Source: Tamarix chinensis (taxonomy: Eukaryota > Streptophyta > Magnoliopsida > Caryophyllales > Tamaricaceae). From it: a stretch of 64,000 nt of DNA. Position 1 is the first letter of the stretch. Each line of letters begins with the position of its first letter. Where the stretch lies: positions 51,466,218 through 51,530,217 of the forward strand of contig CM060181.1 of assembly GCA_030549775.1 (NCBI GenBank), in the 5' to 3' direction. Made by a program: the position numbers and the translations under genes. The notes below the pieces were generated by a model. That model worked only from the letters and a program-made list of their open reading frames with translations, was not told where the DNA came from and did not search any database. This document shows, one piece after another, positions 1 through 12,420 of the stretch.

Positions 1-3000
1 GCATCACTACTCTTAGGTAAGGGCTTCTAAGTGTAAAATAATACACAAGAGAAGTTGAAAGACTATCACTCTTATGTGATATGTAGAGAGAAAGTAACAA
101 AAATGTCCTAGATACTTAGGTGGCCTTAATAACTTTATTAAAGAAATTTTGAAATATTTACCTATGATTCTCTTAAAGATTTAACTAAATTTGCTTTAAA
201 ATATGAAAGACAAACTAAGTCTACCAAAGCCTATGTTAAAACAAGAGTTTTGGCTTCTACATCAACCAAAACATATTTGAATACATCAACATCAACATTT
301 GGGACACATACATATTCCACTATGAAAAAATGATAAATCTTAACCGAGATGAAAAGGGTAAGAATAAGGTGAATGAAATGTTTAATAAGCAATGTGTTAA
401 ATGGAAAAAATATGGTCATTTTTCTATAGAGTGTCCTAATCAAAGAATTTTAACCTTAAATGAAATAAAGGACATGAAACCATGTATTAATAATGATGAC
501 CTAGAAATAGAATCTAATGATGATACCTTAATTATATACGAAGATGAAGTTAATCCATGTTTTGTAATTCAAAGGCTATTATAAATACAACCTAATAATC
601 AATCTACACAAAGGGAAAAATTTGTACAACTAAGTGTAGAATTGGTGATAAACTTTGTAGGGTCATTACGTATAATGCTTCACATACTAATGTTGCTAGT
701 GAATGATGACCAAATAACTAGGCTTAGTGACCACTAATCATCCTATGCCATATTCATTACATTGGCTTAATGAGGACAAAGGTGCTTAGGTAACTAAGAA
801 AACCCTTATTTATTTTCGTATTAGTGACTATCATATTGAGGTATTATGTGACGTATTACCTATGGATGCTTGTGGTATAATGTTAAGAAGAATGTGGCAA
901 TTTGATAGAAATGAAACCCATGATGGTGTGACAAATGATTATATTGTGCTTAAAGACAAAAATAAGTGTAAATTGAAACCATCCCAACGTGATCATATGC
1001 AACTTACCAAGGTTAAAATGAGCTTATTCTTAAATGGAAAAGATATGATTAATTGCATTGAGGAGGAGGGTGTTTGTTATACCTTAGTAGTAAAAAAATA
1101 TTAAATTGGGGAGAAAATTCTAAAAACTTGAACCTTAATAGATTACTTGATGAATATAACGCTATATTTCTTGATGACTTACCTCCTGAACTACAACCTA
1201 TTAGAGGTATAGAACATGTCATAGATCTAATTCCTTAAATACCTCTACCTAATAGACATGCTTATATATGTAATCTAAAAGAAGCCAAGGAATTACAAAG
1301 ATAAATAAAGTAACTAATAACTAAAGGCTATGTGATAGAAAATATGAGTCATGTACCTATCTTACTAGCTCCTAAGAAAGATGGTACTTGGCATATGTGT
1401 ATAGATTATAAATTCGTAAATAATATAACTATCAAGTATTGATTCTTTATACTTAGACTTTATGACATGCTTGATGAACTTTGTGGTGCATGGGTATTCA
1501 CCAAAATTGACCAAAGAAGTGGTTGCCATCAAATGATAATTAAGGAAGGAGATGAATGGAAAATAAGATTTAAAACTAAATATGGTCTTTATGAATGGAT
1601 TGTTATGCCTTCCAAATTATGTAATGCACCTAGTTTTTTTATGACACTAATGAATTAAATTATTCATCCCTTATTAGGTAAATTCATTATAGTTTATTTG
1701 GATGAAATAATTGTATATAGTAAGAATGAAAATGATCATCTTATGTATCCAAGGAAACAATTTGGTAAACTAAGGGATACTAAAATTTTTGGGAAATTGA
1801 AAAATTATGATTTTATGCTTCCAAATGTAGTATTCCTCATTATATTATTAGTGGCTTGGGTAATGAAAATTATCTTATTAAGATACATGATATTAAAGAG
1901 TGATATATTCCTAAGGATATTCACCAAGTAAAAAGTTTTCATGGGTTATCTAGTTTTTATTAGAGATTTATTAAATATTTATTTATTATAGATGCACCTA
2001 TTACCCAACTCATTAAAAATAGGAGAATTTAATAGGGGAAATGAATCCACTAAATCCTTTGATGCCCTTGAGAATAAATTATGCAATGAGCTTGTGTTTT
2101 ATCTTCCTAATTTTGACCTACTCTTTGAGATAACTTGTGATGCTGGTGAAGTAGGGATAGGAGGAGTCCTTCTCAAGAAAGAAAGTATAGTGTATGCTTT
2201 AGTGAAAATTTAAATGGTGATAAGTTAAAGTATTTGACATATGACAAGGAATTATTTATCATGATACATAGCTTAAAGATATGAAGTCATTTTTTGAGGC
2301 CTAAACCCTTTGTGTTACATTTTGATCATGATAGTTTGAAATACTTAAATGGTCAAAAGAAAATTATTCCTAGACATGAAAAGTGAGTAAAGTACTCACA
2401 ATCCTTTGTGTTCTCTATTAAACACTTAAATGGAAAGGAAAATATAGTAGTTGATGCTCTTTTTCAAAGGTATACATTGCTTGTCATATTAGATGCTAAA
2501 TTGCTAGGCTTTGAAATTTTAAAAGAATTGTATCCTCATGATGAAGATTTCAATGATAAATATCGAGCATGTAAAGAGCATGGATACCATGGTGAGTATG
2601 CATTACAAAATGGATTTTTTTTAGACTTAGTAAACTTTATGTGCCTAGATCAAGTAGTGTAGATTTACTTATTAAAAAGTCATATGAAGGAGTTATAGTT
2701 TAAATTTGTCGGTACTCAAACAACATTAGAAACATTACAAAAGAATTTTTATTAGCAATTTATGATTATAGGTGTAAATATTATAGTAAACAAATGTGTT
2801 ATTTCCAAAAGAGTAAAAAAAATTCACAAAGTTTTATATACCCCATTACCTATGCCTAGTCAACCATAGCAATGAATTAGTATGTACTTTATCATAGGGT
2901 TCCCTAGAACAAAATGAGGCAAAAACTCTATTATGGTTGTGGTAGATAGATTTCCCAAAATATCTCATTTTATTCCATGTAATAAAATTGATGACATTAC

Positions 3001-3911
3001 ACAAGTTTTTGATTTGTATTTTAAAGAAACTATGAAACTACATGACATTCCTAAAAGTATTGTTTTAGATAGAGATATCAAGTTTCTTATTTACTTTTAG
3101 AAAATGTTATAGCACATGTTAAGAACCAAATTATTGCTCAATACTTTACATCATCCACAAACAGATGGAAAAATTGAAGTTACAAATCGGAATCTTGGTA
3201 CTTGTTAAGAGGAGTAAAAGTACTAAATATTGGTATATTAAGTTATCTCATGGAGATTTTACCTATAATAGAATTTCTGCAAGTACTACCCACTCAAGTC
3301 CATTTGAGATTGTGTATGGGGTGAACCTATACATACCATTTGATATGGTACCCTTGAAGAAAGGTGAACCTAGAAGCTATGAGGCCAAGGAATGAGTTGA
3401 GTACTTGCGAAAGCTTCATCAACAAATCAAGGAGAACATAGAATGAGCCAATGAAAGGTATTAAAAGCAAGGTAAAAAAAATTACACTCTAAAGTTATTT
3501 TTCTCTTGGTGATTTAGTTTGATTAAATTTGACAAGAGAATGATTTCCTAATATAAAAAGATAAAATAAAGCTAAGAGTTAATGGACCACTTAAAATCAT
3601 TAGAAAATTTGGAGAAAGTTCTTATAAATATGAACTTCCAGAATCTTATGGTGATGTTTCAAGAATATTTAATATTAGTGATTTATCTCCTTACTTTAGT
3701 GATGTCAATTTGAGGATAAATTCTCCTCAAGTTGGAGAGAATGATGTGTGTGCATCCATGGATTCTCGAGAGGATAAAGATTTAGCATATTTGGTGATAG
3801 AGTCGGTCACATTATTTGTATTTGATAATAATATTAATAATGTAACTAACCTTAACGAGTTTACTTTGAATAATTCTTGAAAGCATGTAACATATTTGCA
3901 AGGGGAAGATT
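1..3911 (+). mobile_element. Degenerate Ty3/gypsy retrotransposon, gag-pol internal region
   Basis: This is the decayed internal region of a Ty3/gypsy element, whose polyprotein would encode capsid, protease, reverse transcriptase, RNase H and integrase. Domains run in Ty3/gypsy order. A gag zinc-knuckle relic lies near 390-470 (CVKWKKYGHFSIEC, second Cys replaced by Trp). The protease C-terminal part lies near 830-1060 (LPMDACGIMLRRMWQFDR). RT lies near 1380-1740 (GTWHMCIDYK, then VYLDEIIVYSK, where the usual YLDD is YLDE). RNase H lies near 2125-2460 (ITCDAGEVGIGGVL; HLNGKENIVVDAL). Integrase lies near 2930-3400 ([26 protein letters not shown]), and the usual C-terminal NISDLSPYF block near 3680. 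Stops and frameshifts break every domain. No chromodomain was seen after integrase. The 5' LTR would lie outside the window. Confidence 0.9.
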
Positions 3912-4530
3912 AATTCATTTCAAGATATCAATGTACTTAAGATTTTTATGTGTTATAAGTTATTACAAGTCAAAATAATCCATTAAGGATGGAAGTCAAA
4001 ATTACAAGTAAGGAGACCTAATTATCATTCATATGTAAATTAGGGCTCTTGTTAGTTATTTCCATGTAATAATTAGATAATTTTGTTCATAATAATTCTC
4101 ATTTGATTCATGTGTTATATAGGTTAGAGCTACGTTGTTATAACTAGTTAGTGTGCTATTTAGCCATGTCTATAGTAGTAGAAACATTCAGCTACCTTAG
4201 TGTACTAATTAGCAATGGTTGTAACAAAGATCTTGCTACCTATATAAGGCACGGCTGACGAGCATTGTAACACATGTTGAGAACTATTGACTCCTAATAC
4301 AAGTGAATTATTTGGTTATATTCATTTTGTGAGTGATTGTTACTAGCTAAGAATACTTTATGTATCCTTAGATAGGATATTTTGAATGTGTTATTGGTGA
4401 GACATTCAAAGTTAGCTTTATTGTTCAATTCTTCCATGAACCTTGCTTGAAGATTCACACACTTCTCCCTAACCTTCATCCACCAAACCAATCTACTTCT
4501 TCTATCCATTTTACTTTTCATTCTTCTTAG
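3912..4530 (+). repeat. 3' LTR of the Ty3/gypsy element
   Basis: A purine-rich tract (AAGGGGAAGAT, about 3900-3911) at the end of the pol remnant looks like the polypurine tract that primes plus-strand synthesis, so the LTR should begin right after it. A TATA box (CTATATAAGGC, 4240-4249) is followed by a transcription-start-like segment with the layout of a plant LTR U3-R-U5. The LTR end was not found precisely; 4530 is an estimate. There is no second LTR in the window for comparison. Confidence 0.6.
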
Positions 4531-5930
4531 AAGATTTGCAGCACTTATTTTATAAAACATAAAAGATGGCATACTCTACAATGAAATTCACATCAATTCA
4601 TGGTAGAAAATTAACACACATCATGCTAATTCTATTTTCACCACATTCATGCTTGATATTAAAAATACTCAAAACATGATCCATGGTATAATAATTCCAA
4701 ATGCTCAAATTCAAGGATTCGACATAGCACATGTACATTATAGAACACACCAAAGGCATGAAACCAAATTTGAAAAAATAATTCATTAGTCATATGAAAG
4801 ATAAGGGTGTCTTACCTCCAAGTGAAATATTCTAGCACACGAATATACTCCTAAAGTGATGGAATATTTCAAGACTCTTGAATTCTTAAGAGAATCAGGA
4901 ATTAAAATAGTTAAAATTCCATTTAAAACCCAATCAAAATCAAAATAAAGGAAGAAAAGAAGAATCACAACTCAACCTTCTCTCAAGAATAAGTTGCAAG
5001 GAAGAGAAAGCTAGGAGCTTCAAACTTTCTCCACACTTTAATACTTCCTTGTTTAAAAAGAAAAAACAAAAAAAATAGCTAATTCTAAGATTAAGTGAAG
5101 AGAGGAGAGGAAAAACTTATCAAGGAAGGGAAATCAAGAGGCAATGTAGTTATTTTTCAGCTGAAAGAAAAAAAGGGAAGAATTCATAAAATACCCAACA
5201 CTTAGCAAAACAAACAAGGGTATGAGAGGAAGAAAAGAAAGTACTAATGGAAAATATTAAAATGAAATAGATTTGAAACCTAAGGGGCTAAGGGTGTCAA
5301 CATATCGAAAGGGAAGAAGAGAGGGAGTGGGTTGATTTTGGTTGAGTGTAAGGGGGTCAAATAGTAGGAAGGGAAATTATGAAAATGAGGGATTTGGGGT
5401 GCAATAAGGTTGTTGAAGAGGTAAGATGAGTTAGGGGAGAGTGCAAGGAGGCATATATGTAACTATGGTTGCCAAAGGAAAGAATGAAAGGCTAGGTTAG
5501 AAACTAATTTAGAAGAGCTTTCCAAGGACATAGCTAAATACCATCACCGGATGGTCTAAATAATATAAAGAAAATCCAAATCCATAAAATATTCTTATTT
5601 ACGCAAAGAGACTCTAATTAGAAATTTTTAAAACATAAGAAAGAGATTCAAGACCGAAATATAAAAGGATTTCAAATCGCAGCATAACTAGTCAATAGGT
5701 TTGGGCCACCAGTTGACTGGTTTTTCCAAAAATAAAATTATAAGTCCTTAGTTGTATTAGTTGATTAGTTTGAGAAACCAGTTGATTGATTTAAAAAAAT
5801 AGTTGATTGGTACACTTGAAATTCATATTTTTACTAAAATGCAAACCCTCTTCAAATCCAAAGCCAATTTTTTTTATATCAACATAATTTTAAGAATATT
5901 TTAAAGGATTTTAGGGTGGGGTATTATAGT
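4531..5930 (+). repeat. LTR-like remnant ending GGGGTATTATA
   Basis: No gene is recognised here. The segment has a purine-rich middle (about 4970-5500), a block of CCAGTTGACTGG-like strings (5685-5815) and ends with GGGGTATTATA at 5918-5928, the kind of terminus seen on other long LTRs in this window. Its order of blocks resembles 30775-32575. The left boundary is unknown. Confidence 0.35.
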
Positions 5931-7440
5931 ATCAATGGTGGAAATGACATGAATGGAAGAATAAGACTCCATGCATAAGAGAGAGAATAAATAAAATGGG
6001 TTAGTTTAGGGCACAAAACTCATGTATAAAGGGTAACCAAAGTGAGTATGATTTGAGAACTTGGAATCATCATGAGTTTGTTGATGATTGAGGCTTTAAT
6101 TATGGAAATGATGAGTATCCATAAGCGTAGCAAGGAAAATCATAAAAGGGGATACATTTGATCGATACAAGAAGAATTTTAAGGGAGAAAATGGCACATG
6201 TGAAATGCTAACTAGTAAGGTGTTAAATATAGCTCATGATTAGGGAATATTTGCAACCAAAACTTCATGCACAAAGGGAATGAATGGACTGAGTATAAGA
6301 AGGTTGAAGAGGGTGTAAGTGGCATGGATAAGGAGGGACAAAATTTTAGAGTTTCCATGTGTTACAAGATGAAGTAGATTTTTTATGATTTGTAATTATA
6401 ATCAAGTAATCATAAAGAAATATTTATAGAGGAAGATCAAGAGAGAAGGGGTGTACTTAGTCGTGCAAGTGCTCAAACAAGAAAGGGAGGGGAGAGAGAG
6501 GGAGAGGGGTAGAGAGAGAGAGAGAGAGAATATTGATTCCCAAAGTTTAATAATTGTGATATAAGACAAAGTGTTAAATTAGGGCTTAAAACATTATTCA
6601 ACATGAAATAGAATATGAATAGTACCTTTTCACCATAATCTTTGTTTATCATTTTGAAAATGACTAGGAAACTCGAGAAAAAATTCAAGGAATTCAAATA
6701 TAGAGTAGATATAATGATTCAAGAAAATTTGTATAATTTAAAGTGGTTCAAAAGTCTTGTGAAAGTCAAAACCATAAGAAAGATCAAGAAAGCTCCTACA
6801 AAACATTTCAAAAGTGTGTCAAGGATTTCTAATTCTTAAATGATGTAATAAAATATATAAGGAAGATAACTTTCTTTTTACATTACAAATGTCCTAAATT
6901 AATTAGCAGTTTCAAGAAATGAGATATTACAAAAAGACCATCTTTACATGTTATTTCATATAATATGACAATAAATAAATAAAAGTGAAACTCAATTTTC
7001 AATAGATGTTAGGATTATATGAAACTATGACTTTCAGCCATTATCAATTATAGATTGTCATATCAAGGGTAAAATTTTGTAAATTGTTAAATTTTCTTAT
7101 ATATGTTAATTTAGTAGGTAGAGGAACTCAACTACGAATGTATTATTTAAATAAGTGTTTTAAAAGGTATAAGTGGGTTACAATTCACGTATATGCATTT
7201 TAGTAGCCTTGGTTTATTACCAAACTTCATAGATTATGTGATCCCTTAAAATAATATTGGTTTCTTGATTACTCAACTACCTACATAGCATACTCACATT
7301 ATATACATCTATGCAATGCACAGGTAGCAAACAAGTTAGCACATAATGAATAATTCATGACACTAGCCAATTTCATTTCACTTAACCACTTAGGTCCTAT
7401 TTTCATCATGTTATAACTAGATTAGAACAATATCAATTAT
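5931..7440. other. Unassigned intergenic DNA with an (AG)n tract
   Basis: I recognise no gene. There is a simple (AG)n run at 6511-6529 inside a purine-rich stretch. A 65-codon open frame at 6642-6839 (plus) is lysine-rich and has no recognisable domain; I treat it as chance. Confidence 0.5.
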
Positions 7441-7489
7441 TTTAGATCATATCAGCATCAATCAGATCTAATATGATATAATAATATCA

Positions 7490-7555
<66 letters not shown>

Positions 7556-8091
7556 ATAATGATTATCATTAATTAATTTAATAATAATTAATATAATTAT
7601 TGTCATTATTATTATTATAACTAGTATTATAATTATTATTATAATTATTAATATAATTAATATAAGAATTATTATTTTAAATATAAATATGTTAATTATA
7701 ATTAATAATTTAATTATTATAATTTTTTTCTTATAATGATTAATAATATTATTTTTATAAATAGTAATATAATAAAGTTATTATTAATATAATTATTATA
7801 ATGAGTTATTTATATACTTATTAATATTATTACTCTAATTATGACAATAATTATTATTATAATTATAATAAGTAATATAATTTTACTGATTATAGCTATT
7901 AATATAATTATGTGAATTATTATTATTATTATTATTGTTATAATTAATGATATATCCATTATAATTATTATTATCATCATCATCATCATCGTATTTATTG
8001 TATTTATCAATATAATTAATTAATATTATAACTATCAATATAATAATAGCAATAATTAATGTTATAATTATTGTTCATTATTTATTTGATG
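7441..8091. repeat. ATT microsatellite and AT-rich degenerate block
   Basis: An almost perfect (TTA)n array at 7491-7553 leads into about 500 bp of degenerate TAA/TTA/ATA repeats. Open frames here are runs of Ile, Met and Asn and are repeat artefacts, not genes. Confidence 0.9.
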
Positions 8092-8266
8092 ATCAGGTTC
8101 CTAGGTGCCTTAGGCCCCAATTAGTCCCGAGTTCATATGACCCACCTTCTTGAATTTATGAACCATTAATGAGTCTTGCACATAAACTTGCTTAGACTCA
8201 AACATAGGACCTCTAGGCAGTGTGAACACTAAGCCTATGTTCTAACCACTTGAGCTAACCTAGCAA
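8092..8266 (-). mobile_element. tRNA-derived SINE (degenerate)
   Basis: Read on the minus strand, the head from about 8266 looks like a tRNA gene. An A-box-like TTAGCTCAAGTGG is followed about 50 bp later by a B-box-like GTTTGAGTC, then by a non-tRNA tail ending near 8092. These are internal RNA polymerase III promoter elements. No clear target-site duplication or A tail is visible, probably because the copy is old and sits in AT-rich repeats. A decayed tRNA gene is the alternative, but the extra tail favours a SINE. Confidence 0.5.
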
Positions 8267-9559
8267 GGTTAATTATTAATTTAAGTAATATAATAAAGTA
8301 TTGATATAATAATTATTAATATTAATGTAAAAAAATTATTCTTATTAATACTAATCATATCAAATAAATAATAATCAGATCAAATGAAATCATATCCAAA
8401 AAAATAGGTGATAAAAACAAGGTCTTATTCACCTTTTATACTATAGTTGACTCAAAAGTGAATGATAAAAATCAATGGTAAAAGGCTCGAAGCAACTAAA
8501 AGTCAACCAAATGCCAACTTAGTTCACTTTATCCATTTTACACACCTTTTACCAAAAACTCCAAAAATGACTAGTTTATCCTTATTGACACATTAAGCCC
8601 ATTTTTGGTATTTTAAGACCAAAATTTGCCATAATCACATGAAACTCATATAAAGGCACATTAAGCTTAAAATAAATATTTTAATCCTAACACAAAATCT
8701 ATCCAAAATTTATAGCAAGTATAAAATTACCCAAAATACCCTCTAGGCATTAAAACATACTAAATCTTGCTTTCTATCACATCTCAAAACAAATAATTTT
8801 CAAATTAATACATATATCTAACATATTTTTCTAGAAAACTACATGAACATGTCAAAATACCAAACTAGCCCCAGAAATAGGAAATTTTAAATAATAATTA
8901 ACTATCCCTAAACACACTCAAATATAAATATTGTGTATATGAAATTCCAACAAAATTGTGCAAGAAATTAAATGGACATATCAGAAATAGCAAAAGGGGC
9001 TCAAATTTCCCAAAATTCCCTTGGGAATAAAAGCTCAATATTCCACTCATAATACATTTTCACCCTCCTTGTACCATGCATGCTCATGTTAATATATTTC
9101 TCCAAAATAAATGGCGTACATATATTACCATGTTAAAATACAAAAGATTGTGTGTGTATGTGTGTGTGTGTGTGTATCTGTGTGTGTATAAAGCATGTAT
9201 TTTCATAAATATTCATGATTTCTATAAAATAAGACACATAATATCATAAAGATACAAAATTTAGTCATAATAGATAACATGATTTCATTTGATATCAATT
9301 TAAGCAACTAGATTGTGCAAGTACTCAGCTTTTCTTACTTTTGAGAGTCACAAAAATTACCTAAGGTATAATGGACAAAGAAAAATAGGAGGGGGAATTA
9401 GTTTCTCAAGCTTCTTTCTTTATGACTTTGATCACCTTAAAGAATACAAAATAAGAAGGTTTATAAAAATCTCTCTAGCATACTAACATAATAATGAAAT
9501 AAAATCATAAAAATAAGAATAGGATTTATAATAAAATAAAAGTCAACCCCCTTCTTTAA
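8267..9559. other. Unassigned AT-rich DNA, possibly old LTR debris
   Basis: No gene is recognised. There is a (TG)n-type microsatellite at 9149-9188. Phrases such as CCCAAAATACCCTC and the purine-rich end (about 9330-9545) resemble the long LTR remnants elsewhere in this window, but I cannot set boundaries. Confidence 0.4.
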
Positions 9560-11500
9560 ATGACAAGGCCCCAAGCTAGATGGTTACAATGTTATCTTCT
9601 TTAAAGAAGTGTTACAATTGATTAGAGATGATGTATGGAGGGATATAAAACCAGACTTACCTTATTGGAAATATCCCTCGAAACTTAAATGTTTTAGCCT
9701 TAAACATAATTCCTAAAGTATAGGACCCTGAAAATCCATCTGGGTGCAAATCTATATCTTATTGCAATGTCTTATATATGATCATTACCAAGGCTATAAC
9801 TAATATAATGCAATCAATCATGCCTTGGTTAGGAGGATATTCTCAAGAATCCTTCATCAAAGGGAGAAGCATCAAATAAAACATTCTCATGGTTGTTGAA
9901 GTAGTAAAGAACTACCAACATAAAATATTCCTCCTAAGTGCATGATTAAATTGGATATGGATAAAGCTTCTGATATTGTTAATTGTTAATTCATTCAAAA
10001 CATGATTTTGGCTCTAAATTTGTTTCCTCTCTTTCTTAATTTATCATAAGTTGTATCACAAAAATTTCTTACTCACTAATGTTTGATGGAATCCTTCACC
10101 CACCTATTAAATCAAGGAGAGGATCTAGGCAAGGTGATCCAATATTTTCTTACATTTATGTGCTCATCATGGAATACCTTCATAGAGCTTTAAAAGGCTT
10201 ATGGGAGAAGAAAGAGTTCAAGGCTCGCCCAAAGTTCAAGAAAGTGAAACTTACATATCTAATATTTGTTAATTACCTTCTCCTTTTTTGTAGAGGATAT
10301 CTTCAATATATCTTAGCAATGCAAGAGGTGTTCACCCACTTCTCCAGAATCTCAAGCTTACACCTCAATCATTCAAAAAGCCATATTTTTTATGGGTGTT
10401 TAATGGATACCAAGATTAAACAAGCAATGTTTGATAGGCTTAAATTCCTTGAAAGAGTACTCCTGGTGAAATATCTAGGAGTACATATGATGGGAAAAAC
10501 CCTTAACTTATAACTAATTATTCCCTTTAACTAAAAATATCATTTCAAAAATAGGAACTTGGGAAAATAATTTATTGAGCTATGGAGGTCATCTACAATT
10601 AATCTCTTTAGTCCTATATGGTATCCAAGCCTTTTGGAGCCAAGTTTTTATTTCCCCTAAAAACGTTTTGTATATTCGCAACAATATATTTAGGTCATTC
10701 CTTTGGAGTGGTTCGTACAATAACTCTAGAAAATCACTTGTTGCATTATCCAAGTTATGTCATCCTACAAATGAAAGAGTATTAGGATTATAAATATGGA
10801 ATGGTAGAATATAGCTACAATTGGTAAGTTTCTTTGGGCAATAAATGAGTAGAAGGATGTTATATGGGTTTGTTGGATTCATGATTACTATGTAAAGGGT
10901 AGGAACTTGTGGACTAGTCCATCACTGCCACTGTATCAAGTATCTTCAAGAGAATCCTGGATTAAAGAAATAAAATACATGCTTTAATTGCTTCATCTCA
11001 TAATGTTTAGATGTACATTGATCTTTCTTATAGCATATCACAAGCTGAGACTTTGAAGGCCAAGGGTGACATAGTTTCATACTATATGTAACAAATTTAC
11101 CTTACCAAGATATAGTTTTATCCTATGTCTAGCAATAAATGAGGGTTTGATGAAAAAGGATAAAACGGTTGAGTGGGGAATGCCAACTGATCCTAAATAT
11201 ATTATGTGCCAATGGAAGGCTAAATCTTTTCAACATCTTTTATTTACCTGTGCCTTCTCCAAAAAAAATATAGAGTATGCTAATTAAGAACTTTGGGAGA
11301 CATCAAGATATTGAAGAATGGCATATAGTAGTCCAATAGATCTAGAAAGGAAGTGGAGGACCAAGAGAAAAAAGATATGCCTTAAGATCTCTCCTTGTTG
11401 TTGTTGTGTATCGAATATGGCATTAAGGGAATAGCAGAATATTCCAAAATAAGAAGATGACATAAAAACAAATAGGGTGTCTCTTAATTGTATACTTGGC
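9560..11500 (+). mobile_element. LINE (L1-like) RT remnant, copy A
   Basis: This is a 5'-truncated non-LTR retrotransposon with several frameshifts. It starts in the RT N-terminal region (about 9560-9900, with the FIKGRSI block near 9855). The longest open piece, 10079-10513, holds the RGSRQGDP block and continues to KYLGV. The catalytic FADD box is changed to FVNY, so this copy cannot encode active RT. From 10575 to 10793 follows the post-RT block (LSYGGHLQLISLVLYGIQ; FLWSG). A zf-RVT-like end (AINEGLMKKDKTVEWGMP, near 11130-11190) follows. The endonuclease domain and a poly-A tail were not found. Confidence 0.85.
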
Positions 11501-11940
11501 ATATAGGATGCAAAATATACTTAAGAGTGAATCATGTGTTTAATTTGAACATTTTATAGACAATATCTATAGCTTAGTGTTGTTGCAACTAGTAACTTTT
11601 GATTTGGTCTAGATATACCTAAATGTTTGATATTAGAAATGTTAAATCATTACATTACTCATCTAAAACAAAAACCTTCTTTTGAAGCTCGAAAGTGTGG
11701 AGCATAAATATCGAAATATTCACTATATTACAAAGTTTAACTCTTATCTACTTAGGATGAACATAGAAGAGCTAAAAATTATATTTTAGAAGAGAAAAGG
11801 ATATAATTTGAGGAGAAAAGAGGGGAACGTTAGCACCAAGGTAGGTGAATAAGGAGAGGGCATACTAGTATCAACACTTGGGATTTTCTAGTAGAATGAA
11901 AAAGTGAAGATATAGTTGTGCGTGTTGGGTAGATAAAATA
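11501..11940. other. Unassigned intergenic DNA
   Basis: I see no gene, repeat array or element terminus here. Confidence 0.5.
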
Positions 11941-11950
11941 AATCCACCAA

Positions 11951-12157
11951 ACCCATCGTGGGTAGCTCAGTTGGCAGCGGTGCACTATGGTACTGTCCAG
12001 GTCCCGTGTTCGATCCCTGGCTACTGCGTTGGGGAGGTGTGGGATTCCCAAAGGCTGGCACCGGGCCGAGGAGGAGTATAGGCTGGCCCACAGCCAGTTG
12101 GCCATATCAGGCTGCTCTGTAGTGGACCAGTCAGGAACCTCCATGTTAACAAAAAAA
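11951..12157 (+). mobile_element. tRNA-derived SINE with perfect target-site duplication
   Basis: The 5' head resembles a tRNA gene: A box TAGCTCAGTTGG at 11963-11974 and B box GTTCGATCCC at 12008-12017, spaced as in an internal RNA polymerase III promoter. A tRNA-unrelated body of about 120 bp and a short A tail follow. The copy is flanked by a perfect 10-bp direct repeat, AATCCACCAA, at 11941-11950 and 12158-12167, as expected from LINE-machinery insertion. The intact duplication suggests a fairly recent insertion. Open frames across it are incidental. Confidence 0.9.
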
Positions 12158-12420
12158 AATCCACCAAGTTCCAAATGGAAGTGAAGGAGCCACCTATGGG
12201 AGTGAAAGAGGGAGGTAGTGCTATGGGTTGTCAAAGACAAAGGTGGGGGGAAGTTAAAAGAAAAAAAATATAAGAATAATGTAATAAGTTGAATAGTTAA
12301 AAAGAGTTGTGTAAGTGTTTGGAGTTTAAGAGGATAAGAATCAAATAGTGAGTGGTTCCAAAAAATTTCGCATAAGCTTGTAGCAGAAATCCCAAGTATA
12401 TCATCCATCAAACCATCATA

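Noticed and set aside
11963..12030. A functional tRNA gene
   Set aside because: A and B boxes are present, but the segment continues into a non-tRNA body, ends in an A tail and is flanked by a 10-bp duplication, so it is a SINE.
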